From Durio zibethinus (Eukaryota > Streptophyta > Magnoliopsida > Malvales > Malvaceae), in contig NW_019167993.1 of assembly GCF_002303985.1 (NCBI RefSeq), forward strand, positions 12,214,001 through 12,278,000: a DNA stretch of 64,000 nt. Direction: 5' to 3'. Positions 35,775 through 47,363 of the stretch are shown here, piece by piece. Each line of letters opens with the position of its first letter. Within the stretch, counting starts at the first letter, position 1. The translations under genes were made by a program, and so were the position numbers. The notes beneath the pieces were generated by a model. It was not told where the DNA came from and did no database searches. It was given only the letters and a program-made list of their open reading frames with translations.

Positions 35775-37546
35775 ATGAAAAAGAGCTAGAAACTTTAATT
35801 ATCACTATTGGTCGAGAGGTGGATTTTTTTTACCTCGATGTTGACTTCTCATCATAATAAATTGTTATTAGTTTACGCATAAATTTATTCTTTGAATTAA
35901 TGGTAGACACTTTAACTTTCATCAACTCTTCTCTTTCTTTGTAAAACTCTATCCGACCCATATCCATCAACTTTTACACCTTTTAACGAAATTGGTGACA
36001 ATTCTCGATAGAATGCCCCAAAGCACCTTTGTGAAAAGTCACATCTTTCAATTGAGTTAATTGTTTCAAAGTGATTTTGAAGCTCTACTAGTTTTAACAT
36101 GTCAGATTTGACCAAGGCTTCAAATACTTTAGCCATCGAAGTTTTAACTTCTTCTACCCCTTTCCTCACATAGCTTGCTTGCCCATCAATCAAAACATTT
36201 ATTGATGGTTTAGTATGATTCGATAGGGGGTTTTCATTAACATTTGGAGTTCTTTGTTGGCTGGTATCAAAGTGTAACACCCCTTCATTGATTAACCATG
36301 TACTTTACACTTTAAAGTAGTACAATTTTTAATAGAATAACTTGGATTCCTATAGTGATAATCACAATATGCATTGGGATCATACCATTTAGGAAATCGG
36401 GGTTTCAAAGGCTCAACAATAACAAGGGCTAACAAATGTTTCTCGACAAGTTGAGGGTACAGATCTATGTATATCATGGGAATAGGGTCAAAAGTGGTTT
36501 TTTCTTGGGTAGTTCTTGGGGCTCTCAAAACATTATTAGGATTAGGTCTCCATTCTGATCTGGTAGCTACAGCAAGACGATTATGGGTGGGTGTCTAAAA
36601 TTATGGCTGAAAATGAGGTGTATAAGCTGGTTGTGGTAATGGCTGGTATAACTGGTATGGATAAAGAGTCGATGTAATATTATTTATGGAAGGGTAATAG
36701 GTTTGGTAGACTGGTGTAGGATAAGGTGTGAAACCTTTGAATTGTTACCCCACATAGTTTACTGCTTGAGCTTCATTCTCTCTTTTTTTAGGAGTTCCAC
36801 TTTTTCTTACTCCACTTGTCTCTCCTGCATCAAGCTTATCATTTTTTATGGTGTTTTCAATGATTTCACCTAATATCACCATATCTGTAAAGTTCTTGGT
36901 TGTATTGCCTATTAATCTCTCATAGTATGGTGCTTTCAGGATGTTCACAAATAAAATAGTTGTTTCTTTCTCAGTGAGGGGAGGTTAAACTTGTGCAGCC
37001 ATGTTTCTCCATCTTTATGCATATTCTTTGAAGCTTTCAGTTATTTTATTTTTCATACCTTGCAAAGATAGATGATCTAGAGCTAAATCTCTGACATGCT
37101 GATATTATATAAGAAATGCTCTTGTTAGCTCTTACCAGGAATGAATACGAGTGATGTTTAGTTAAACATACCATCTGGCTATAGATCTTATAAGGTTATT
37201 TTGAAATACGTGGATTAATAACTTTTCATCACGAGCATATGCTGCCATCTTACGATAACACATGGTGATGTGAGTCTTAGATATTTTATGCCATCATATT
37301 TTTTAAATTCAGGGACCTTAAATTTTAGTGGAATGACCACATATGGGACTAAATAAAAGTCAGCTGCATCTGTGGGCCCATAAAAATTCATTCTCTCTAT
37401 GGCCTAAAGCCTTTCTTCCAATAACTTCATCTTCTCCTAGGCACTAGTATCTTTTATTTTCTCAAGTGTCTTTATCTTTAGCTTTTCTCTCTCTTTGGGA
37501 TCATCTAAATAAGAAACTAAGATTGGTTCCGATGGTTTTTCCATCA
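35775..37546 (-). repeat. gag: R3 gag duplication, protease-proximal unit (A)
   Basis: This 1.77-kb unit repeats 37547-39318 in the same orientation (offset 1771 to 1773 bp). It starts, in reading direction, after the Gag N-terminal coiled part and ends past the zinc knuckle. Frames at 36745-36948 (capsid end, APYYERLIGNTTKNF), 36292-36528 (FPKWYDPNAYCDYHYRNP) and 35912-36280. One base is missing near 36297 compared with unit B (AACCATG against AACCCATG), which splits the zinc-knuckle frame. The capsid part at 37140-37350 is also shifted compared with B. Confidence 0.92.
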
Positions 37547-39318
37547 TGAAAAAGAGCTAGAAACTTTAATTATCACTATTGGTCGAGAGGTGGATTTTTT
37601 TTACCTTGATGTTGACTTCTCATCATAATAAATTGTTATTGGTTTACGCATAAATTTATTCTTTGAATTAATGGTAGATACTTCAACTTTCATCAACTTT
37701 TCTCTTTCTTTGTAAAACTCTATCCGACCCATATCCATCAACTTTTACACCTCTTAACGTAATTGGTGACAATTCTCGATAGAATGCCCTAAAGCACCTT
37801 TGTGAAAAGTCACATCTTTCAATTGAGTTAATTGTTTCAAAGTGATTTTGAAGCTCTACTAGTTTTAACATGTCAGATTTGACCAAGGCTTCAAATACTT
37901 TAGCCATCGAAGTTTTAACTTCTTCTACCCCTTTCCTCACATAGCTTGCTTGCCCATCAATCAAAGCATTTATTGATGGTTTAGTATGATTCGACAGAGG
38001 GTTTTCATTAACATTTGAAGTTCTTTGTTGGCTGGTATCAAAGTGTAACACCCCTTCATTGATTAACCCATGTACTTTACACTTTAAAGTAGTACAATTT
38101 TTAATAGAATAACCTGGATTCCTATAGTGATAATCACAATATGCATTGGGATCATACCATTTAGGAAATCGGGGTTTCAAAGGCTCAATAATAACAGGGG
38201 CTAACAAATGTTTCTCGATAAGTTGAGGGTACAGATCTATGTATATCATGGAAATAGGGTCAAAGGTGGTTTTTTCTTGGGTAGTTCTTAGGGCTCTCAA
38301 AACATTATTAGGATTAGGTCTCCATTCTGATCTGGTAGCTACAGCAAGACGATTATGGGTGGGTGTCTAAAATGATGGTCGAAAATGAGGTGTATAAGTT
38401 GGTTGTGGTAATGGCTGGTATAACTGGTATGGATAAAGAGTCGATGTAATATTATTTATGGAAGGGTAATAGGTTTGGTAGACTGGTGTAGGATAAGGTG
38501 TGAAACCTTTGAATTGTTACCCCACATAGTTCACTGCTTGAGCTTCATTCTCTTTTCTTTTAGGAGTTCCACTTTGTCTTACTCCACTTGTCTCTCCTGC
38601 ATCAAGCTTATCATTTTTTATGTTGTTTTCAATAATTTCACCTAATATCACCATATCTGTAAAGTTCTTGGTTGTATTGCCTATTAATCTCTCATAGTAT
38701 GGTGCTTTCAGGATGTTCACAAATAAAATAGTTGTTTCTTTCTCAGTGAGGGGAGGTTAAACTTGTGCAACCATGTTTTTTCATCTTTATGCATATTCTT
38801 TGAAGCTTTCAGTTATTTTATTTTCCATACCTTGCAAAGATAGACGATCTAGAGCTAAATCTCTGACATGCTGATATTATGTAAGAAATGCTCTTGTTAG
38901 CTCTTACCAGGAATGAATACGAGTGCTGTTTAGTTAAACATACCATCTGGCTATAGATCTTATAAGGTTATTTTGAAATACGTGCATTAATAACTTTTCA
39001 TCACGAGCATATGCTGCCATCTTACGATAACACATGGTGATGTGAGTCATTAGATATTTTGTGCCATCATATTTTTTAAATTCAGGGACCTTAAATTTTA
39101 GTGGAATGACCACATCTGGGACTAAATAAAGGTCAGTTGTATCTGTGGGCCCATAAAAATTCATTCCCTCTATGGCCCAAAGCCTTTCTTCCAATAACTT
39201 CATCTTCTCCTAGGCACTAGTATCTTTTATTTTCTCAAGTGTCTTTATCTTTAGCTTTTCTCTCTCTTGGGGATCATCTAAATAAGAAACTAAGATTGGC
39301 TCCAATGATTTTTTCATC
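37547..39318 (-). repeat. gag: R3 gag duplication, ORF1-proximal unit (B)
   Basis: The less damaged copy. Frames at 38934-39203 (GMNFYGPTDTTDLYLVPDVV and KKYDGTKYLMTHITMCYRKM), 38517-38720 (capsid end) and 37683-38300 (205 codons). The last contains a knuckle CDYHYRNPGYSIKNC of form CX2HX4GYX4C, where related Gags mostly have GH. Unit A shares the Tyr, so it predates the duplication. Hand comparison of about 280 bp (35941 against 37712 onward) shows six substitutions. Gag forms the particle and binds RNA; stops between the frames make this copy non-functional. Confidence 0.92.
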
Positions 39319-39720
39319 ATGATAGGATTAACAAATTTTTAAAATTATCCTGGAGTAAGTGTGGATGTCATTCCTGGATAAAGATTAGGATATCCACTAA
39401 GAGTAGAAATTGGTACTCTAGTTCCTTGAGAAGGTTGAGTCAATCGTAGCTCAAATCTTGAAGGGTAAACAGGATCTACCATATCTAGTGATTGCTCTTA
39501 AAAGCTAGAATTTTCTTCCACTATTTTTCCCTTATCAAGTTTTCTGAGCATATCCACTATTGTATTGAGATCCCCTTTTAGTTCTTTTTAAAATTTTTCT
39601 ATTCTCTCAAATCGACTGGCCTGTTCTTACTCCATGATTTTTGTTTGAGTCCTGGTATGGTATGAATGACGAGTAGGTTGGGTCAAAATTTTTTATGGGA
39701 GAGCTATTCTTGAACCTTTG
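39319..39720 (-). pseudogene. gag: R3 Gag N-terminal part
   Basis: Minus-strand reading through stops: SRIALP, PTRHSYHTRTQTK, RFERIEKF and LKGDLNTIVDMLRKLDKGK, a short amphipathic helix, then SLDMVDPVYPSRFELRLTQ and GTRVPISTLSGYPNLYPG. This N-terminal region precedes the duplicated portion and is present once. Confidence 0.6.
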
Positions 39721-39949
39721 TTACCACAAAGTTTTTTTATTATTATTTTGAAAACAAAGAAGGAAAAAAAATTAGAATGCTATGTGTTGAAAATTTTATT
39801 TTTCACTTATTTTATGAAAAATGATGTACATGATGCATGAATGCAAGTGAGAGATATTTGCTCTTGGATGAATTTCAACATTAGAAATTTTTATTAATTC
39901 CATACAACTTTTATTACATGAGATTTTTCATCCTAAAGTTATATCCATA

Positions 39950-42266
39950 GAGGCATTTGACTTATTCATAATGGTCCTTTGCCTTATCTAGAAAGTTCAC
40001 TAGGCGTTGTCTATATTCTCCTATGGGATTGACTTCTTTTCTTAATGCTTTTACCTTTTCAACCATCTCTCATGCTTTCTTCACTGCCTTACAAACTTGA
40101 TTAGCCAAATGCTCTATGTACTGTTGCATCTTTAAGCTTTTTATCTTCCATCTCATGTAGGCATCCCTTTTTGAATCACATGTGAAGATCTAATATTTTT
40201 CCCTTCTATGCCACTCATCTATTATTACTGAAATATGACTCTTGTGGTCTTGTAGTTGTATCTCTAACCCTTGGATCACTTGGTGAAGTGATTCTTTTTC
40301 ATTCAGTACTTCGAAGTGCTTTCTTCTCTCTTTTACGAGCATGACTTTCAACCTTTTCTTTTCGTTTTGGCATTCCACCAATCTTGTTGAGATTGTAGAG
40401 TACAATCCCTTCCAATTCTAACATTCTTAAAAATTTTTGGTGGTCTCCTCTTGCTTTTCTTAAGCTTTGCCCTTCCATTAGTTCATTTCCTCTCGAAGCT
40501 CATCCATTTCGCGTTACCAACTAAGGTAAGACTTTATGACTTTTTTGGTTTTGAATTGGACTCGTAACCTTTTGTTTTCCTAGTATAAATCTTTCAAATT
40601 ACTATTGGCCAAATCTCATTCTTTTATGACTTTTTCTAATCTACTCTCTTGTATTTCTATTTCATATTTCAATTGTCTTACTTTTTCACGAAGTCTCAAA
40701 TTTTCTCTTCTTATTTCTTTTTTCTCAACTTCTAATTCTTTCTTGACAAGCTCAACTTCTGATAATTGCACCTTTTTTGAAAAATCAACCAATTGATATG
40801 AGCTGTCATCATGAGGGAGTATTATGTCTCTAGGCCACCTTGCTTTCTAAATCTGATAATCAGAAGTGACTTTGTCGATGAGAGGCCCTAACCTCATTCT
40901 TCATGTTCTCTTCCATGCTTAGATCAATTGCTCTAAGGTTCTTGATGGATTCGATTCTCCATAAATGAATTCTACTTAGACCAGGCCATAAATAGCAGGA
41001 ACAAACTATTTTGCACCAAATTACCTAAGTACCATTAATGGAGCATAACTTATAACACCCCATAGCCTTAATAACGGTATCCATGGCTCGTTTCCTCCAC
41101 AATACAACAAGGACACACGAGGCATCCAAGGCGTCATCCATTCGATTTCATCCCTGGTAAACCTTCATAAGAAAAGGACCCACTTTTCTTTAGTATTCAA
41201 TGTTAGCCATTGACTTTTGTAAAACTCTTTAATTGGTGCTTTATTTTGTAGATACGGCTTTGAAAATGCACTTTTTTCACACTTGAAATGACTTATAACC
41301 CATATATATAATAGAGATGCACATCTTATGAATCATCCTTTTTCATTTCGTTGACAGAAATTCAATGACTTAATGGTTTCAGCTAGGACTACTGGAGTAG
41401 GATAATTGCTTGGGTTTCAATTTGCTTAAAAAAATCTACCACAGTTATCTCAATGTAATCCAAAGTTTTTGAAAAGATTACCATACCATTCAATGCTAGA
41501 GCAAACACAGTCATGCCTTGATCATCATTTAAATGCCCCTGAATAAAGTTTCAAAAAAAATCCCAACGGATGTCGAGATGTTCACCTTTAGGCTTCACAA
41601 AGGAATCAATAGTTTCTACTTTAACCCCCAAAAGCTTGGCTAACTTTTTACGATAACCTGATTTTAGCTTTCGGGTAAATACTTTATCTGAACTTTGTAG
41701 TTTATTCGAAGTAAAATCGAATACTCTTTAATAGTTGGCATTAAATCTTCTTGATTAAAAGTGAAGCATCTATAGGATGGATCTCAAAACTGTATAACTG
41801 CTTTGATCAACTGTTCATCAATCACTACCGAAATGTAAGATGCAATCTGTCCATACTTCTTACAAAAGCTTTCTTTTCTTTCTTCATTTAACTGACCCCA
41901 GATAGTGGCTAAGTCTTATAAATTATTCTATGTGAGATCTAAATGCACTTTTTCAGGTAATTCAGACACATAATCGGTAGGCAAACAATCTCTATTCTTT
42001 TATTGAGCTTTTTTCAATCAAACATGTACTTCATTATATGGTTCACATGGCACACTGACTAAGGATGAGTAAATCTGTAGTTCTATAAGATCCATAAAAA
42101 CTTCTTAGGAGAAATATATCTTAGAGCAAATATCTTCTTTCAACCAAACATGTATTTCATTATACGGCTCACATGGCACACTAACTGAGAATGAGCAAAT
42201 CTGTAGTTCTATGAGATCTATGAAAACTTCTTGGGAGAAATATATCTTAGAGCAAATATCTCGATG
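39950..42266 (-). pseudogene. R3 ORF1 upstream of gag (DUF7745-like, with coiled coil)
   Basis: Minus-strand frames joined by eye give an N-terminal segment (EVFIDLIELQICSFSVSVPC, carried twice at 42015-42266) and then a globular part at 41050-41900. The globular part has LATIWGQLNEERKESFCKKY, IDEQLIKAVIQF, DPSYRCF, EDLMPTIKEYSILL, KLAKLLGVKVETIDSFVKPK and VFALALNGMVIFSKTLDYIE. The order matches the plant family I know as DUF7745, found in retrotransposon ORF1 proteins. The C-terminal part (39950-40860) is Lys/Glu-rich coiled coil, for example RLVECQNEKKRLKVMLVKER. Function unknown; Tat/Ogre elements characteristically have such an extra ORF. Several frameshifts and stops make it inactive. 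Confidence 0.65.
42015..42266 (-). repeat. In-frame 126-bp tandem duplication at the start of ORF1
   Basis: Units 42015-42140 and 42141-42266 share ACATGTACTTCATTATA-type and TTAGAGCAAATAT landmarks at a spacing of exactly 126 bp, that is 42 codons. The right unit is fully open on the minus strand (DICSKIYFSQEVFIDLIELQ at its start); the left unit has two stops. About a dozen substitutions separate them. Confidence 0.9.
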
Positions 42267-42979
42267 CAAAATTGTATGATATGATTAATGCAAAAAAGAA
42301 AAAAAAATGAAACAAAATTGAGTTAGTGTGAGGATTTGGTTTAAGAAAAAAAATATTTTTTGTTTTTGAGTGTTTTTTTTTTGTGTTTTGAGATTTTTTG
42401 TTTGTTTTGTTTTTATTATAAACAATTTTTATTCTTAGGTATTTCCTACAAGAAGGTGGACAAGGCTCTACATAAGGCTAGTTTTCTAGGCTTATTGTAT
42501 GCTGGGTTTAGATTGACAATGTCTTAAGGTTCCCAAATTGTTTCTCACTGTAGTCCATGTTAGACTAGTAAGGTACCCCGATCCTCACTATTACAGGCTA
42601 CGAGCGAAAAGGGTTCAATTCGAGTGGAAGTATTTCACTTGCCATTACAAAGGTTATCACCTCACGAGGACATAGGTACTTTACTTCCTCCTATAAAGGA
42701 TGGAGCCCGGGTATAGAGCTCATGCATGAGATGCATCGTGCCATTGTGTGCAAATATATCCTAATTTATTGAAAGTAATATATACAAAAAAATAAAACAT
42801 AAGAGACATAGTAAAAGAAATGTGTGTGAATTTTTTTGCTTTTTATTTTCAATTTTTTTTACCTTTTTTATTGAAAATGAAAAATAAAAATCTAAGAAAT
42901 TGATTAAGACTGTTTAAATCAAAATTTGAGGATAAGAAGTAGTTAATTTTGGCCTGACTCTCGAAAATAAAAGGCAGTC
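42267..42979 (-). other. R3 5' leader with conserved block (about 42455-42735)
   Basis: T-rich sequence beside ORF1, then a block shared with the R1 and R2 leaders (GACTAGTAAGGTACC, ATTACAGGCTACGAGCG, TAGGTACTTTACTTCCTCC). No coding sequence. Confidence 0.6.
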
Positions 42980-42995
42980 CTTAGTGGAGTCGCCA
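42980..42995 (-). other. R3 primer binding site (tRNA-Arg)
   Basis: The minus strand reads TGGCGACTCCACTAAG three bases after the LTR end. It matches the Arg-type site of R1 at 13 of 16 positions. Confidence 0.75.
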
Positions 42996-44417
42996 AGCTG
43001 TCTAACGGTTTTATGTCCGCCCGACGAATTTGGAAACGAAAATAAAATAATGAAAAATGAAGTTGCCACCAATCTTTTTTGGCTAGGTGCGATTGGCCAC
43101 CTATTAAAATTTATTCTTATAATAAGATTTTAAAATTAATTAAAATTTATTAAAAAGATAATTTTATGATCTGCGAAACACTCTGGGTTCGAGAGTTGGT
43201 TACGCGTAGAGAAGGATTAGCACCCCAACGGCGCCTGTTTAAAATCGGTACCACTTAACTACGTGTTATCCTTTAATTTTGATTAAAAATAGTCTCATTC
43301 TCAGTGTTTGGAAAAATAATTTTCTTAATTTTTTTTGGAAATTGGTTTGTTTGGTTTTATTTTTTAAAAAAATTATTATTCAAATCTTATTCGAGAAAAA
43401 TAAATTAGAACCTTTTTTATTGAAATAATTCTCAAAATACTCTAGGACGTTGGTAATATTAGAAGAACTCTTTCTCACCTAGAGATTTTTTAGGCACACT
43501 TCTTGGAATACCTAAGAATCTCATTTTCGAAGGTCTGAATTTACTTTTCGTAAAAATTATATCATGCATGCAATGCAAATAATAACATGATGCACACATT
43601 TTATTTTTTTATTTTTAGAAAATTTATTAATTTTTATTATTATTCTTATTTAAAAGAAATGAAGAATAAAGGAATTTTTATTGTATTAAAGATTTTCTAT
43701 AAATATTCCAATACACTGGTAATATTTAAGAAAAAATCTTCTCACCTAGGGATTTCTTAAAGCATCTCTACTCGAAATACTTTTGGAATTCCATCATCGA
43801 ACAAAATTTTCTTTTTTCTCATTTTTTATTACCTATTTTTAATTTATTAGTTAATTTTATTATTATTATTTTATAAGAAAAAAATGAAATTTTTTATTGT
43901 ATTGAAAATTTTTTTATAAATACTCTAATACACTGATAGTATTTTAAAAAAATCTTCTCACCTAGAGATTTCGTAGGTATCACTACTTGGAGTACCTTTG
44001 AATCTCATCATTGAATAAAAATTTTATTTTCTTGCATTTTTATTAATTTTTGTATTATCATTAATTTTTTTTTATTATTTTTAAATTTTATTTTAAAAAT
44101 TAATAGAATTATATAAAAAAAATTTAACCACATATTTCATTATTTAATCTAACAAATATAAATATTTTAGTATGCATAAATATTAATAAAATAATATATA
44201 TAAAAATTAAAATTTTTAAAAAATATTTTTTACCTGAACCGAACCAGTCAACACGCGATTCGGTCTGATGATTCGATCTGGCTTCAGCGGTTCGGTCACG
44301 TTCAGCGGTTCAATTCGGTTCAGTCGAACCGGTCAAAGGCTAATGAAAAAAACGGGTCGCGGATTGGGTGCGCAGACCTTGGGTAAGGCCACGAGTTGAC
44401 GCGGGGACCTTAGGGTT

Positions 44418-44435
44418 CAAAACGACGTCGTTTTG
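44418..44435. promoter_or_regulatory. Perfect 18-bp ACGT-core palindrome in the R3 LTR
   Basis: CAAAACGACGTCGTTTTG is its own reverse complement and contains GACGTC, a typical plant bZIP-binding core. A one-base-changed copy is at 28274-28291, weaker forms are in R1 (near 476-490 and 8065-8078) and a weak trace is in R4 (near 57692-57705). Confidence 0.55.
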
Positions 44436-44476
44436 GGTGTTTATTGAAACGATGTCATTTTGGCTATTAATAGCTT

Positions 44477-44485
44477 ATATAAAAG
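44477..44485 (+). promoter_or_regulatory. Antisense TATA-like box, R3 right LTR
   Basis: TATATAAAA lies about 40 bp after the perfect palindrome, opposite to gag and about 470 bp from the sense TATA, so transcripts from the two would converge and overlap. Confidence 0.4.
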
Positions 44486-44952
44486 CCAAAAAAAAAAATT
44501 TCGATCATTCCTCCCCTCTCAAAAAAAACAAAAAAGCTCTTTTTCCCCTTTTTTTTTTCTAGGCCGACCTGGGGCCAGTGGCTGTCTGTGGTGACGGCCA
44601 CCTTGATCCTCGTCGACAACGAGCTTCGACCATTGTCGTCGATATTGAAAAATTCTAAAAACACCCACAAACTCCTCTCGACTCCTTGAACACAGATCCG
44701 ACCTTCTTTTCACTAAAAAGAATCCCCAATTCCTTAGATCTGCTCTTGAAGTTTCAGTGAAACCATTTTTTTTGGTATTCTGACTTTTTATTTTTTTGAA
44801 ACTGACTTTGTTTTTTTTTTCTTTTTACAAGGGCTCTCAGCACTGGGTTCCTCCCTACGAAGAAGACTGAGCTTTTGTTTTTTTTTTTTGGCAAAATGTG
44901 TTTTTTTTCGCAGGGTTCCCTCATTCGTTCTCTTTTCTGGGTTTGGCTAGAA

Positions 44953-44968
44953 GCTCTATTTATAGAGC
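44953..44968 (-). promoter_or_regulatory. Sense TATA box of the R3 LTR, palindromic
   Basis: The minus strand reads GCTCTATAAATAGAGC with 7-bp inverted arms around the centre, about 320 bp inside the LTR. R4 carries GGCTCTATAAATAGAGCC at the corresponding place (58392-58409). The left R3 LTR copy near 28770-28785 is eroded. Confidence 0.55.
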
Positions 44969-45329
44969 TCTAACTGTACGTGGCACAGGGCTCGGCTTGG
45001 GGTGCAAGCACGAGCCCCATGCCCTTTTTATTGTTTTTGTCTGATTTGACAATGGTAGGGCTAGGAGTCAGCAGGATGGGTGATCAGAGTATAGGTGGTA
45101 GGGTAAGGTATGGTGGGTAGGGCGTGGTGGTAGTGGTGTCGGGGAAGGCACTATTGCTATCCCTCCCTTTTTTTATTTTATTTTTTTATATATTTTTTGT
45201 ATTTTTGTTTAATTTTTATTATTATACTTAATAATATTATTATTTTATTTATTATTTTTTCTGTGACCGGACAAATTTGATGTTCACACACAATATAAAA
45301 TTAAAAAAAATTGATACATTTTTTAAGGA

Positions 45330-45580
45330 AAGATTTTTTCCATTATCTAAAAATTAGTAGAAGCTTTTGCTAATTTATCTAATAGTCAATAATACAACTT
45401 CACCTAAATATATGATTGAAATTTAATGATTTTAAATTGAATATAAAAATAAATAAAAATTAGTTTAAAAGATAAAAATGATTTAAACAAATATCAACTA
45501 TAGATTTAGATGAAAGTATTGACCTTAAGATAAAATAGTAAATACTTCTACTAGTTTTTAAGTAGTGAATATTTCATTAG
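45330..45580. mobile_element. MITE with long inverted ends beside R3
   Basis: 45346-45391 (CTAAAAATTAGTAGAAGC, TTTATCTAATAGTCAATA) pairs with the reverse complement of 45518-45562 (TTAAAAACTAGTAGAAG, TTTATCTTAAGGTCAATA), roughly three quarters identical by eye. The pairing weakens outward to about 45330 and 45580. No target duplication identified. Confidence 0.45.
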
Positions 45581-47363
45581 ATCCAAGATATGAGAGAGAC
45601 AAGTAAAAAATAAGAAAAAATATTTTAATATTATTTTTTAGATATATTGAAATCAATGGTTAAAAATATGTAAAACTTTTTTTCATTGTATAAGTTTATC
45701 TCTCTTTATTTAAAAATATTATTTTGATTCAAATGAGTTAGAATTTAATTTTGATCCAAAAATTAAAAAAATATATAAAAATTATACTAATATGAGTCGA
45801 TCCCTCTCTCTAAATATATAACCTAACATCATATATCAATTAATTAATTATATATAATTGAGGATAATAAAAATTAAACCCTAATCACTAGAATTAATAA
45901 TCCATTACTTTATTAACATGAGTTATATACAATTAAACTTAGTTTCATGGACAAGATATTCAAAATCGTTTTTTTTTTTTTAAGCTGGACATTAACCTGG
46001 AATGGCATGATGTTATTGCTTGTGCGCGTAACGCTTCTGAAAAAGATGCATAGGATAGGCAGTCAAGACTTAGTTTTTGAATTTAATATATATATATATA
46101 TATATATGTAATTTGTTTAGAGATAACTTCAAAAAAATTGATTAGGTTAGACATTGAACCATCCTAGTTTATAGCTTATAAATATATATTTGTCAATGAC
46201 TATCCGGAAAGATACTTGAAATCTTCCCGTGAATTCAGAACTCTTGACCACTAGAATTAAATTAGTGCAAGTGAAGAAATTTTTCAGGAGGTGAAGCTAT
46301 AGTTAATGGAAAAGACATCCATAAAGTTCTTTAATTAAAGATTGTAAAATTTTTTTTATTAAAAATGACTAAATCAAAATTAAAATAAAAAATCAAAATG
46401 ATAGATTGAGATAAGAATGTTAATCTTACTCGTACTCAATGGTAACCTTACTTTTTACTTAAACGAGGATAAAGATAGATCATTATGGGTAAAAGGATGA
46501 GATAAATATGATTTTAAATTTTTATAAGATACGAGAATAAGATGGATAATATAGCACCCGTTATGTACTCATACCTTACATATATATTTATATATATTTA
46601 ATAAATAAAATTTTTATTAAATAATATAAATTATTATTTTAGATTAATTAAAATTAATATATTTTTATTAAGAGCATATATATTAATAAATATTTATAAA
46701 ATATTACTCAAATATGTAGGAAAAAAATAAAAAAACTAAAAAAATAAATTTTAGTTTTTATTTTTTAAAAAAATTATAGTTATGAAAATTCATTTAATAC
46801 TTGCATAGATAGGAATGGAAATAGATTTGGAATACTCAATAGATATGAATATAATGATGAATAAAATATAAAAATCTAAGAATGAAAATGGGAAATACTC
46901 TACGCTCCCTATAGGTCCATACCATATGCATTGATATTTTTAGATTGAGAGGTCTTATTACATACATCAAATTTGTAAATTTTGAAAAAATTTAAAATAT
47001 TTTAAAATATTTTTTAGATAGATATTTTAATAAAAATGTTAATGAAAATTTTACCATTAAATAAGTGTCAAAATAAAAAAAAAACGAAATATTAAAAATG
47101 CCAAATTAAAGTTAGAGTAAATTAAATTTGTTTTAATTTTATGTTTAAATTAAAAGAAAAAAAGAGAATGAAAATTTTAAACTTATGCCAAATTATAAAT
47201 ATTAAAATTTAAATGTAATAAATGTATCATCTCTTATCAATTTAAACTTTTAGGATTAATATGTAAGCCAATTGAACATGGTATTAGCACAGGTCCCAAA
47301 TTTGAATCTTGGCAAACTCATGCCATTTAATTTATCTTTTCACCTATTTTGTGTTTTTTGTTT
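45581..47363. other. AT-rich intergenic DNA
   Basis: No gene recognised. A (TA)n tract lies at 46085-46108. No frame of notable length. Confidence 0.4.

Larger units (their letters stand above)
26898..45288 (-). mobile_element. R3: complete-plan Tat/Ogre-like LTR retrotransposon, 18.4 kb
   Basis: LTRs at 26898-29065 and 42999-45288 are flanked by perfect CACAA duplications (26893-26897 and 45289-45293). Minus-strand order is LTR, Arg primer site, leader, ORF1, gag (duplicated), protease, intron-like segment, reverse transcriptase, RNase H, second RNase H, integrase, repeat-rich 3' UTR, polypurine tract, LTR. Dual RNase H, ORF1 and the Arg primer define the Tat lineage. Every domain carries stops or frameshifts, so it is dead. 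The LTRs differ heavily (about 24 changes in a 145-bp stretch near 27061 and 43160 compared by eye), so the insertion is old. Confidence 0.92.
42999..45288 (-). repeat. R3 right LTR (5' LTR)
   Basis: TGTCTAACGG to GATGTTCACA, 2290 bp, 122 bp longer than the left LTR. The frames at 44368-44713 are LTR readings. The length difference comes from several indels, for example around 44990-45060. Confidence 0.9.

Noticed and set aside
35912..38300. Two gag frames as evidence for two separate retrotransposons
   Set aside because: There are no LTR, primer site or polypurine tract between the copies, and they sit head to tail inside a single CACAA-flanked element.
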